From positions 1 to 59,431 of the forward strand of contig QJNS01000211.1 of NCBI GenBank assembly GCA_004154925.1: 59,431 nt of DNA, read 5' to 3'. The position numbers and the translations under genes were made by a program. This DNA comes from Monosporascus cannonballus (lineage: Eukaryota > Ascomycota > Sordariomycetes > Xylariales). Every line of letters begins with the position of its first letter. Position 1 is the first letter of the stretch. This document shows positions 13,602 to 24,491 of the stretch, one piece after another. The notes beneath the pieces are model-generated. The model was not told where the DNA came from, ran no database searches, and saw only the letters and a program-made list of their open reading frames with translations.

Positions 13602-15835
13602 CTAGCCCAACATGGAGTGGGTACGGACAGCCTTAGGGCCGAGCTCGCTATAGACAAGGTTAGCTATGCTACAAGGCTCGGAGCAGATACAAATAAGAAG
13701 AAAAGGGTATGAAAGGCGGCAGTAGGGGTAAAAGAAACAGGAAAGGGAAAGAGGAACGTACTTATAATCTACGCGACTCAGGCTCATCATGCGCTGTGCC
13801 TCGATGCCCTGGGCGTCGAGATTGTGGATGCAGTACGCGAGGCGTGCGGCGACGAGGGAGCCGAGGAACATGGCTTCTTCGAAGCCGCTTTTAGTCCACT
13901 CGGCGAGGTAGGTGGGCAGGGCCGCGAGCTTGATGCTCATGGGGGTCTGGCCGTGGTGGGCGTGGGCGTGGGCTGGCGGTCCAGCGCCGATGCCGAGGTC
14001 GGAGGTGGAGCCGCCGGGCAGCGGCTGCTGGCCGGGCACGACGCCCATCAACGACGCCGTGGTCGCCGCCTGCAGCAGCGGGTTGACGGAGCCGGCGGTC
14101 GGCACGGGTCCCGTGTAGGAGCCCGTGGGCGTCTGGGAGCCGGTGCCTGAGGGCGTCGCCACGTTGGACGGCAGCTCGGAGGTGAAGATGGTAGCGGTGC
14201 TCGGCGAGATCAGGTGGCGCGCCTGCAGTGTCTGCATGACGTTCTCCTTGAGCCCCCGCAGGCGGCTGCCGTTGCCCACGAAGACAATGTTGTCCCAGCA
14301 GGCCGGCCGCTTGTGCGCGTCGTCGATGCCCTGCACCGTCCGGTAGATCGTCTCGACAATGCGGTCGATCTCGCCGCGGTCCGCGAAGAGGAACCGCTCC
14401 AGCCCCACCTCAATGTCCTTCCGTACCCGTCTCGTCCTCCGCTCCGTCACAGAACCGGCCGACGCCGCCGCCGTGGCAGCCGGGGCTTGAGCCTCGGTGT
14501 TTGCTTCGGGCTTCGCTTCCTCGTTGGACGGGGAACCTTCAGCGGCGGGCGCCTCGCTGTTCGCAGGAGCAGGATTGGCTTGTTCCGCCTTGGCGTTTTC
14601 ATTTGAGACGGGCACCTGTACATCCTCATGCACGAGCTCTTCATAGTGGAAGATGTTAAACTTCCTCTTGGAGTTGGGCAGCCTGCCAGGCTTAACCGCA
14701 GAGGGATCGGGCTCTTGACCCTTGCCCTTCTTTGACTTCGCCTTTTCCGCCTTCTCCTTCTCCTTTTTGGCAAGGAATTCTCTCGTGTTACCGCTCGTAA
14801 CGATATTGGCCACGTCGAGCACTCCGTCCTCTCCCTCTTTGGCTTCGATGCCAGTGTCATCATTATCGCCGGTGGACGGGTCTACAATTTGAGGTCCGTC
14901 CGCCGCCGCCGTATCGTCCTTGGGGAGCTCCATCAATTCTGGTAGATCCCCCGCATATGCCAGGACCTCGCAGAGTGAGCTCTTCTTCAGCTGCTCAGCC
15001 ATTTCGTAGGTGAAACCTTTGTGCTTCAGAAGCGCCAATAGCTTCTGAGTGAAGACCTCCCCTCCCGATATCTCCCGCGCTGGAGTAGGGAAGCCCAAGT
15101 CTTTATGGCTGACGATATTGTAGTCATATATGCACGTGACATCCACCTTCTCGAATCCAATGTCTACCACAGTCATTGTCGGCCACTTCAACCCATACTG
15201 CGCTGCCACAGCGCTGTTCAGCAGACAAAGGGCAGGCGTCTTGGTCTTCTCAAAAATGTAGCGCGCGATGCTCTCGCAATCAGGACGCGTCCATTGCGGC
15301 GATGCCATGAGCATAATCGGTATGTTGTGGTATGTTGTTGTCAGTAAACTGTGGACATGATCTAGAAAGGCTAAAAAGGCCTCCATGTCCACTATGCGCC
15401 CTCCTGTGCACCCAGCATTAGCCCTTACACCATGGTTAGTCTCCCAGGGGCTTGCGCAAACTCAATGCGCACGCATATCCCTTGCGCAACAGCAAACTCA
15501 CCTTTGATAGGATAGATGGCGCCTTCAACACTATCGCGATCCTCAACGAACTCGTAATCATCCTCATCGGAAGCGGGTTTCGCATCGGCAGCATCGGGCA
15601 TCTCATTCGCTGTCGCGGCCGATGCCGCACCGCGTCCGCCAGCCGCGATCTTCTTGCGCTTGTAGGTGTGGTACGGAAGATAACCGGTGCCGTCCTCGTC
15701 CTTGAACATGCGAGTAGGAATGCGGTGGGCGGGTGGGGTGAGCTCACTGCAGCCGAGCTGGGCCATGGTGGTCCGACTGCCGGGGCAGATGATGAGGATC
15801 TGGTCCTCCCGCCACTTGCCCTGTTGGCTGGTCAT
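13602..15835 (-). CDS. arp9: Actin-related protein Arp9 (SWI/SNF-RSC subunit), conserved part
   Basis: Nuclear actin-fold subunit that, with Arp7 in yeast, binds the HSA domain of the remodeller ATPase. Exons 15502-15835, 13762-15403 and 13602-13647 give 673 aa from the ATG at 15835. Family signatures: ILICPGSRTTMAQLGC at the start, GAIYPIKGGRIVDMEAFLAF across intron 15404-15501, VVDIGFEKVDVTCIYD, ISGGEVFTQKLL, WDNIVFVGNGSRLRGL, and the C-terminus SRVDYNELGPKAVRTH across intron 13648-13761. Long Ala/Glu- and Gly/Pro-rich insertions interrupt the actin fold. The frame stays open for 164 codons upstream of 15835 to the putative acceptor at 16328, with clear coding bias. The true start may be at 16630 (see the separate entry), giving about 888 aa. 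Confidence 0.88.
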
Positions 15836-16630
15836 CTTAGCTCGGATGTCGAAGCGATGGCTTCTACCGTGGTTGCTGTAGTCGTCGCCGTTGTCCCCCT
15901 CCTCTTCGTTATCGTCGAGTGGGTTCGCTTCTCGCACTGCCAATTGTCTGCGCAGGAGTTCTCGCCGAAGCGCGCGTTCCTTCCGGGGCGTTGACTTGAT
16001 TCCCGCCTCGGTACTTTTTTGTTGCTGCTGGAGACTGCGCTTGCGACCCGGAGTGAAGGTGGATTTCACGTAGGCCTTTGTGAGGCGCTTCGCCCTGGGT
16101 GTGCTAGGGCCAGGTTTCACGCCGTCGGTGTAGGTGTAGTTGTCGTAATCGAAGGCGTCGTCCTCTCCCTCTTCTTCCTCGTCTCCTTCTTCTGAGGACG
16201 AAGACGATACGTGTGTAGAGTCAAGAGAGTCAGGAAGAAGGAGGGCTCCTAGTTCGCGTGTACCAACGCGTCCCCAGCGTTGATTGGTAGGGGGTTTGAC
16301 TTGGCGCTGTCCTCCGTTTTGCAGGTGCTGTGGGTGATGGTTCTCCGGCTGATCAGCTGGCACGGCAGCGGGTTGCTGAGAGAACCTACGGCAGTGTGGG
16401 AGGATGTGTCAGCAGCACTAGGTTCAGATACTTGTCCAGCAGTGCAGTATTGTCTTGGGGGTGTTGGTATTTGTGGCTTGCGCACTGTTGGGAGTGCGGA
16501 ACAGCATGAGAAAGATGTGGGGGAGGTGGGAGTGTGCTTACGCTGACTGGCTGACAGCAACAGCAAGGTTAGACATTGTGGCTGGTGAAGCCCCTGTGGC
16601 GCGGAGGCCTCCATTCCGTCTTCGGCCCAT
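15836..16630 (-). CDS. In-frame N-terminal extension of Arp9, or overlapping upstream gene
   Basis: The Arp9 frame is open upstream of its expected Met and encodes an acidic block (EEGDEEEEGEDDAFDYDN), then a basic block (STPRAKRLTKAYVKSTFTPG, then RKERALRRELLRRQ), then another acidic patch that joins Arp9. Third positions favour G/C as in real genes. There is no internal ATG, so an upstream start is needed. One consistent model is ATG at 16630, exons 16542-16630 and 16390-16453, then joining at 16327. Its introns are 16454-16541 (donor GTAAGC) and 16328-16389 (donor GTAGGT, acceptor CAG). The product family is not recognised. It could be a fused chromatin-associated tail or a separate gene whose last exon was misread. 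Confidence 0.5.
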
Positions 16631-17356
16631 CTTGAGGTCGATGATAAGTTCGCTTGCCGCAAAATGATTACATAGCTGGAATGAAGTTATTTTCGAGAGA
16701 GTTGGCTGAATGGTGTTGTAGGCAACAGACCTCGAACGTCTGGGTGAAGTAAATTCGCAGTATTGTTGCTCCAGCAGGTTGAATCGCAAGGTACAAGAGT
16801 ACATGGCCGACGTGTGTTGTGCGCGGCAACCATAGACACAGAACCTCTCCCATAGTCATGCTCACTGGAAGTTTAATCGTGCTATTTGAACGACTTCAAG
16901 TTGGTACATTTATGAATGTACAATTACATATCCCTCCAAAATACTCCAAAAGCAATCTCTTTCTCAAGTTGCTGATCCGCCCAGGGTTTTCATGCGGCCC
17001 CTGGGTAATAGACATCGTCCTACATGAACGCCTTCTCATATCTTCCTCACAAGCCCTGCTCCTTGTCCTTCACTATCCTTCATAACCAAGAAATTGGTGT
17101 TATGTACAAGATATCGATTAAGTAATAGCTTCTTAGTATCAGTATTCCGAGCCAGGCTTTGACCGTGCAACCCATATCGTGACAAGTTGATCGCACCCAT
17201 AGTAAATATAAGCAAGATACCTCTCCTCCTAAGTCGAATCAATCCCGCCCCAGTTTTGGTATCTCATAATCCGAATGTCATTTGCGTAAATCCACGAGAA
17301 CTCCGAATGCATCTAATAAACTTCAAAAAAAAGGAAGCGTACAACGTAGAGCACCT
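16631..17356. other. Arp9 upstream region; SYLF gene 3' flank
   Basis: No gene recognised. AT-rich short ORFs on both strands. Expected to contain the Arp9 promoter and the terminator of the SYLF-domain gene, since both genes are on the minus strand. Confidence 0.4.
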
Positions 17357-19578
17357 TCAAGAAACAGAAAGTGGCACTGCATGGCTCGAGGTAGGATTGG
17401 GTTGCTCCTCTGCACTAGATGATCTCCGCGGCACAACACTGTCGTGTTTGGGGGACCGCTCTTCGATCTTTGGGGAAGGGCTGACCGAGTCCTGAGACTC
17501 GGCAACTGGCGTAGGGGGCTGCTGAACGACTTTAACTTCCTGTTCGCTTGTGGGTGGCTCATTCGTCTGGACCATGGTGGCGCTGCCGCTATTTTCTTCC
17601 AGCTGCATGGTCTGGGCATCTTGAGGTCTGGGTGTCAATAACTCTTCGTCTCCAGGGCGGAGGTCGAATTCTTGCCGGAGGGGGCTGCTGACCATGCCTT
17701 CGCCTATCATCTGACTCTTCTGGCGGGAGGCACGAGCAGGGCTACGCGCCGGCAGGGGTGGCGGTACTCTGCGTGGGATGGTCACGACGGAACCCTTGAC
17801 CTGCACTCCTTGTGACGCCCTCATAGCCATTCGCTGCGGCGTCTGTGCAGTTACGACTTCGAACACTACAGCTTCTTCAGCATCCTCAAAGTCGTCCTCG
17901 TCGTCCTCGTCCTCATCATCGTCATTATTGTCAGCGGCGTTGCCTTTGTCCAGACTGTCATTCCTCCCCTTGATAGGAACCGGTTCTGTATTATCTGCAG
18001 GAGAAGCGCCAGTGTTCTCACGCTTGTTCTCAGACTCGGTCTTGCCCTCAGGCTTGCTCTCGGGCTCTTTGGCACTGTTTGTTTCCTTTTTGTTCACATC
18101 CTTTTCTTCTGTCATGGCAATCGTTTCTGTAGGCTCTTCCTCCAAATCCGGGAAATTCGACAACTTCCTCAATGCGCTCAAGTCGATCTTCGTGTAGTCG
18201 ACCTCCTCCGGCTCCCTTACTTCGGGAGCATCGTCGTTTGGCTGTCGTGGATTGCCGTCCTCGCTCTGGCTCGGCGTGGTCTCGGGCGTGCTGGTAAACG
18301 TCTGAGTGCCCGCGTCGGTCACCTGGCTTCTTTCCGTCGCTATTGTCTTGTTAGACATGTAGCTTCCTCTATTGCTCCGGGAGATGTAAGTATCAACACT
18401 CCGGCGGCTGAGTCGAGGAAACAGCGGACTTGATGGACTCGGGTTATAGTCGAACTGGCTGCTCTCCGGTCTCAGGCGGGTTCCGGCCTCACGAATTTCC
18501 ATTCCGGCCATTTCAAGCGCAACGACACCGAATGGGTCGGGATCATCGACGTCAGGGACACCAAATGTATGTACCGTACCATTTGCAGTTGTTGGCGATT
18601 CGATAGTAGCGTCTCCCGGTGCCGGCTGTGCCGAGAGTTGCTCAACTAAGGCCGTGTCGTAGTCCGTTCTGCCTTCGGCGGCTTTCAGCATTTCGGATAA
18701 GGGTCTCGTTTGCGGTAGACTCTGATTTATATCGCCAGCCAAAATCTTGGGCACGCCAATTTTCATCCCATAGAATCTTTCGTTCTCGTCGGCTCGCTCG
18801 CTCAGCAGTGTTCCATCCAGTTTGATTTCGGAAAGCTGTCCCTTGGCCTTGACATACGCGACGACCGTATCGCTCAAATCTGCGCACCGCACATCGTTCT
18901 CGAGTAGTCCTAGAGATACGACAGGGCCGGTCGTCAGACTTACGTCAGTGCCGAGTGTGAATTTCTGCCTGGCGAATATCTCGAGCACCGTGAAAGTGTT
19001 GATGACAAGAATACAGTCGTAGATGTCGACTCCGAGAACAAAACCTAAGCTGGGGGTCTGCAGCATCAAGCCTGAGGGTGGAGACCAAGATCCGTCGGTT
19101 TTTCGAGCGATCAATATTCCACTGCCGCCGGAACCGGACGTCCACAAGCCTGATCGCATAGACGTGAATATTGCTAAGCCTAGAGCATTTTGTATTATTC
19201 TCGGCGGTATCTTTTTTAGAACTTGAGTCGACGAAAGACTACTTGGGTAGGTGTGAGGACTACCGGGTCGGTCGTCGGACGCAGAGAAACCATCGCCTGT
19301 TCTTCGATGTTAGTGGGATAAAGATGGCATCTGGAGACGGGAGGGATAGGGTGAACAGTACTGCAAAATGATCTGATGATGCGAGCAGCTTTGTCGCATT
19401 CCTTGTCTAATGTCGCTGGCCAGAAAAGTTCTCTTGCTAATCGGGAATTGCTGAAGCGGGCCGCGGGCGAAGGAATCTTGTCTGCCCACCCCCGAACCTT
19501 GTCCAGGCTCGACTTGGACTGGATGCTGGATTTACTGCTTCGATCCCAACTCGGGAGTAGAGCGGAAACCCGCTGCAT
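17357..19578 (-). CDS. SYLF-domain (Ysc84-like, DUF500) protein
   Basis: Exons 19362-19578 and 17357-19296 with a 65-nt intron give 718 aa. The join restores family sequence: ECDKAARIIRSFCSDGF. The SYLF domain spans about residues 45-300: LKKIPPRIIQNALGLAIFTS, RSGLWTSGSGGSGILIARK, SWSPPSGLMLQTPSLGFVLG, VDIYDCILVINT, and LLSERADENERFYG. SYLF domains bind phosphoinositides and actin and act at endocytic patches in yeast Ysc84/Lsb3. Unlike Ysc84, no SH3 domain follows. Instead there is a long disordered tail with an Asp/Glu run (DDDEDEDDEDDFEDAEE) and a Pro/Arg segment (RRVPPPLPARSPARA) that could itself be an SH3 ligand. Role at actin patches or membranes is inferred from the family. Confidence 0.88.
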
Positions 19579-20716
19579 GACTGCAGGGTCTGATCTGATC
19601 TTCTTTCGCCTATTCCAGACCCTGACTACGCCTATGGATTTTCTCTCAAACTACAAATACGACTCGAGCTTCCAAGGGAAGGTTCTGCGCTCGATTGGCC
19701 GGTAATTGGCGAGGTTATCGGGTCTGCGTCGTGCGACGAGCTCCAAGTTCAATGGTTAATGAACCTGAGGCTCCGAGCCAAGGCAAGCAATGGGTCAGGA
19801 TCCCAGATCTCAGCTGGGCTAGGACTTTCGGATTGAGCAGGAGGAGTCGGGCTTGTAAGTCGGCAGACAAACTTAAGATATAGAAATGACCATGACCTGA
19901 TGATGGCCGACGGTAGAGGTCACGGCATAGGCAGGCTGGCTACTACCTAACGTTGGGCATGTGGTACGGACGTTGGAGGTGACGTTGGGTCAATTCATCT
20001 TGAAGTTAAAACCCGGTGCCGCTATGGGAGGAAGGGACCATTGCGCTCATACGCCAAACAGGGACATATATGCATGCATACGTAGGTATTGTGTATCACC
20101 CGCATAGAAGACAAATGGTTGCGTGCCTAGTGATTAGCGGGGGGACTCTAGGATGGGTGCACACACGGCTTGAACAGGCTTGGTCACGAACGCAGATAGA
20201 GTCTGACCAACCCATCAAAGAAAAGGAGGGAAATGCAAAGTCTAGACAGGGGGCCCCATACCTCGGGGGGAGAGGGCTTGCAGTAGACACAACCTATTTT
20301 GGCCTTTAAGGTGGGGTACCTGATCGCCTAGAGGCATCCAGTTTGTTAGTTTTAAAATTCAGGAACGAGACTGACTAATGAGGCACTGCTTCAGATAGAT
20401 GGACACCAACGTCGATACCAAGACAGGTACCTACCTACATTCACGTGCATGCCCACATTGCTTCATGTTTGCATACCTACTTGTACGTACCTATATTGAG
20501 CACCTCCAAGAGGAATGCAGAAAATGACTGCCGATGCGGGGGATCACGGCAACGGCGGAGAGTGGTGCTGAGGGTGTGTTAGAGTTTGAAAGCTCCTTCT
20601 CAAGAGGTATGGACTGGGATATAAAGAGAACGAGCTCGTATTGTCGTCTTACTCCCCTTAACTTGGGACCCCACATAACGAATTACCCTAACAATGAATA
20701 TGGATTCTTACAATAA
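19579..20716. other. Intergenic between SYLF gene and AT-rich element
   Basis: Normal GC. No gene recognised; contains the SYLF gene promoter. Several copies of short CCTACCTA/GTACCTAC-like words occur around 20420-20500. GC content falls abruptly at about 20716, the left edge of the transposon-like block. Confidence 0.4.
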
Positions 20717-20717
20717 C

Positions 20718-20754
20718 GCGCGATATAGAAAAATTAAAAATAAAATAGCAAAAA
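20718..20754 (+). repeat. Left terminal inverted repeat arm
   Basis: Starts GCGCGATA, then A-rich sequence. Matches the reverse complement of 24454-24490 with mostly transition differences. It sits exactly at the GC-content step. Confidence 0.6.
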
Positions 20755-21867
20755 AGGCTAAAATAAAACGGGTTTTAGTTTTATAAATAGACCTAGTTTT
20801 TGATTCGTATACACTACTTATATTATATAATTAAGTAATTTACATATAAATTTTAAATAAAATAAATAAAAAGTGCAAAAATTTTAAAATTTTTTAAAAA
20901 ATTCAATATATTAATACTAATGCGCTTTAATATATTAAATGAAATAATAATTCGATAAGCAATACATTTATATATATTATAATCTATAATTTTAATAATT
21001 TAAATTTTTAAAATATAATATCTCGTGAAGTTCTTTTTTAAATTTAAATTTTAACTTTTTTATAATATCAATTTAGATAATAAAAAAATAAAAAAGAGAA
21101 TTTTATAACCTCACTTTATAAATAAAAAATAATTGTAAATAATTGTTTTATTATAATATAAAATATATATTTGAACTTTTATAATAAATTTATATAATTT
21201 AAAAAATAATTTAATATATAATTTACTAATCTTAAATATAATAATATACGTATATATTAATTTAACATTTATTAATTAATTATTTTTATTATTAAATATA
21301 CAATTATTAAAAAACTTATTTATGAATTTTAATTTAAATTGATTTAAAAAATTAATTAAGTTGAATTTTTACAAATAAAATTTTTTTTAGTTAAATTATC
21401 AGATTTTATATACTTAATCTATATAAGTTTTAAATATTAATATAATATTAATATATTCAAACGTAATAAAAATTTATATTAATTTTATAACGTATTAAAT
21501 AAGCTCGTAGAAAAGATAAGCTCGCGGAATACTCTTTAACACTTTGTAATAACAAATTTAAATTAATTAACCATAACATATTAAATCGATAAAAATTAAC
21601 CGGGTTTTTTTTCGCTAAGCGTATTTATAACTTTTTTATAAGTACGCGTATTATGTCCGAGCTGATTGCAAATATTATATTTCTATTTTTTCGTTTTATC
21701 TTTTTTGCAATAATTATTTTTAGCCGTTATAAGTTAAATTTTTTTACTACTGAAGTGGGGCGGGGTGTTATATTTATAATTAGGCTCGGCTAATTAGAAA
21801 GTCCGAGTTTCGCATATATATTAAGAAGTTCTTTTTCGCTATGGATTTAACTTTTTAGTATTATCAG

Positions 21868-22298
21868 TGTTACGTTCAGAAGGGACTCCACTAGGCCCAA
21901 AGGAGGCCCAGGAAGTTGGAGACGCTCGGGATCTCCACCTTCCATCGGATAAACCTCGGGTCTCTGTCAATCTCCAGAGATACCAGGAGACTCGTGGACG
22001 ACAGACACCATGGTTTTTCGAGATCCCCAGAGACCATAAGAGACATGAAGGATAAGAAGGATATATAAGGTTTGGGTCTCCTATGTAAATAGCCACCTAC
22101 TTAGTTTTTCGTTCCTTAGCTATCAATCTAAGCTCTTAGCCAGAGGTAACTGTACCGTTCTCTGATTAAGAGAGAAGTACCTTGAAATCTCCTTAACGAA
22201 CATACTGAATCATTTTTCGCCCTATTGTTACCTGCAAATCAAGACCCTTTTCGGATACTGCTCATACCTCCAGGTGGATGTATGACAGGTTCGTTACA
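21868..22298. mobile_element. Solo-LTR-like insertion nested in the AT-rich element
   Basis: A 431-bp island of ordinary GC content surrounded by RIP-like DNA. It begins TGTTACG and ends CGTTACA, the TG...CA ends typical of LTRs, with near-complementary 7-mers. The flanking pentamers are ATCAG (21863-21867) and ATTAG (22299-22303), equal to a 5-bp target duplication apart from one C/T transition. A TATA box (TATATAAG) lies at 22062-22069, suited to an LTR promoter on the + strand. No second LTR or internal coding region is present, so a solo LTR left by recombination is inferred. Confidence 0.65.
22062..22069 (+). promoter_or_regulatory. TATA box of the LTR-like element
   Basis: TATATAAG in the middle of the 431-bp LTR-like island, with normal GC downstream; placed as an LTR U3/R boundary signal would be. 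Confidence 0.4.
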
Positions 22299-24453
22299 AT
22301 TAGCCATTATCACCACTTAGTATATCTTTTATCATTTTCAGTTATCGAGATTTAACACCAGCAATATAATTGGATTAAGTTTTTTATTTTCGAAAATTCC
22401 ATTCTATACCGTGATATAAAATAGTTATTCGCACTGATTAAGACTAATTCTTTCTCGATCTCATTTTATTACTATCTTTTTTTTCGACTAAAAAAGCTAA
22501 TTGTTTTTATATATTAAGTGTTTTTTCTTTTTACAATATTTATTTTTAGTTTTTCGACGTTTATATAAAATATAATTCGTTTTGCGTAATTAAGCGGTTT
22601 TTTAAAAGAAAATTTTATATAAAAAACAAATTGTTTTTTATTAAAATATTAACCGATCTTATTATTTTTATCGACGAACTACTTTGGTAATTTTTAATTT
22701 TTTTTAAAAAAATACCGTTTTTACTTTATTATTTTACGGATATTTTTAAAGGTTTTAGCGAAAAAGAAAAAAAATAAAACCGGCGGAAATAAGCAGCGAA
22801 ACAATCGATAAAGATATAACTAGAGAAATTTCTAAATCGAAAAGAACGTTATTAAAATCGAATAAAATAAACTCAACTTTTACAAATCTAGATTTCATAT
22901 TATTGGACGTTATAGCAGTTTTAAATGCGTTGTAAAAGCCGGTGAAAAATTTTTTCGCGATATAAATATAGTAACGTCGTATTAAATTCTCGATATAAAG
23001 CGAATAAGTATATTTTAAAGTAAAAAAAAATATGTTAAAAGATTAAAGCTAAAAAAAATAAGTAGATATATAAAGTGTAACAATGCCGTTATTCGCGCAG
23101 TATTTTTCTAATTTTATCGAATAATAATTTTCGTATTTATTATAAAAATATTTCGATTTTTTTGTCAGCGTTCGAATATATTAATTAAAATATTGAACTT
23201 ATTTTAAACTTATTTTTTTGTTATTTAATTATTATTATTTAAATCGATTTTCTAACTAGCTCTTAATAAATTGTTTCGATATTTAAACTTAACGTAATTT
23301 TTTCGCTATAATAATAAATAACGATAAAACTTAACTTTAGAAATTAATAAATTAAATAACCGTTATTTATCTTTAATTATTTTATTACGATTATTTCGAT
23401 TTTTACGTTTTTTAATATTAGTAATTATTATGCGTATTATTATAAAAACAGTTATTAAAAAGCCCGTTTTATCGAAAATATATATATATCTTTTTACAAC
23501 ATCGTATTTCGCAATTATAATTCGAATAAATTTTAATTACTTACGAAATATCTTGAGATTTTCGCATAAAAACCTTTAGTAATTAATTTTTCGATTTAAA
23601 TGCGTTTGAAATTTCCTGTTGTTGTTTAACAAAGTTCGACGCCTATTTAATGCCAACGCGTTCGGTAATACGTTAAATAAGCAGCAGGTTCGCTATATTT
23701 TAACATATTAAAGTTGGATAAAAAAGGCCTCTCTATCTAGGTTAAGAATTCGGTCAACAATCGATTATTTTTTAATCGGCGTTAATTTTCGCAATTTGGA
23801 AACAATATCGGCTCGGTCGTATTTATTGTTAAATCGCGTTTTTAATACAAAATACGAAATATTATAAATAAAATCAAGTTTTTTATAATTAAATTTCGAA
23901 ATTCTTTTTTAGTTTAAACAGTTAAATTTATTTTAAATGTTTTTATAAGTCGTTTTATATTGTAAGTATTAAGAAATAAGTAATTAAAGTTAGATTATAA
24001 AAATATTAAAAAAAGTGTTTTACAAACTTATTTATTCTACAAACGTATCTAGGACTTTATATTTTTTTAAAAAAATATTATATAATAAATTTTGGTTAAA
24101 ATTTATAAAATACTATATATTTATTACTTTTACGCAACTTTTTATATTATATGTTTTTTTTAAAAAACTTTATATATATATATATATATATTTTATATTA
24201 CATATAAATATAAAATCTTTATAAATTATTAATTTAATAATAAAATAATAGAATTATATTATTTAGCTAGTTATATTATAAAAAGGTCATATTTTTCTAA
24301 CTTTTAAAAGTATATTTTAATTTTAAAAATATATTTATTTTTAAATAATTTTTGTAATTAATTATTTATTATGTAATTTTTTAATATTAACTTAATTTCA
24401 TAAATATAATATAATAACTTTTTATATGTCTAGCTTTTATTTTATTATGTATA

Positions 24454-24490
24454 TTTTTGTTAATTTATTATCAACTTTTTTGTATCGCGC
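24454..24490 (-). repeat. Right terminal inverted repeat arm
   Basis: Ends TATCGCGC on the + strand, the mirror of the left arm, and coincides with the return to normal GC content. Confidence 0.6.
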
Positions 24491-24491
24491 A

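Larger units (their letters stand above)
20717..24491. mobile_element. AT-rich, RIP-like degenerate element with terminal inverted repeats
   Basis: A sharp-edged block of extreme AT content between normal-GC flanks. Remaining C is mostly in CpG and TpA is abundant, the expected product of RIP (CpA to TpA). The edges carry inverted repeats: left arm 20718-20754 against the reverse complement of 24454-24490. Both begin with the perfect 8-mer GCGCGATA. By my alignment about 30 of 37 positions match, and most of the seven differences are C/T or G/A transitions. This fits a DNA transposon of about 3.3 kb (excluding the LTR inside it). No transposase can be read because all frames are broken, and no convincing target-site duplication was found, so the superfamily is unknown. 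Confidence 0.65.

Noticed and set aside
24015..24224. Phe/Tyr/Ile-rich 69-codon ORF in the AT-rich block
   Set aside because: Composition simply reflects AT-rich DNA; no coding evidence.
20717..24491. AT-rich block as a centromere or mitochondrial insertion
   Set aside because: Too short and sharply bounded by inverted repeats; retained CpG and TpA excess fit RIP better, and no mitochondrial gene motifs were seen.
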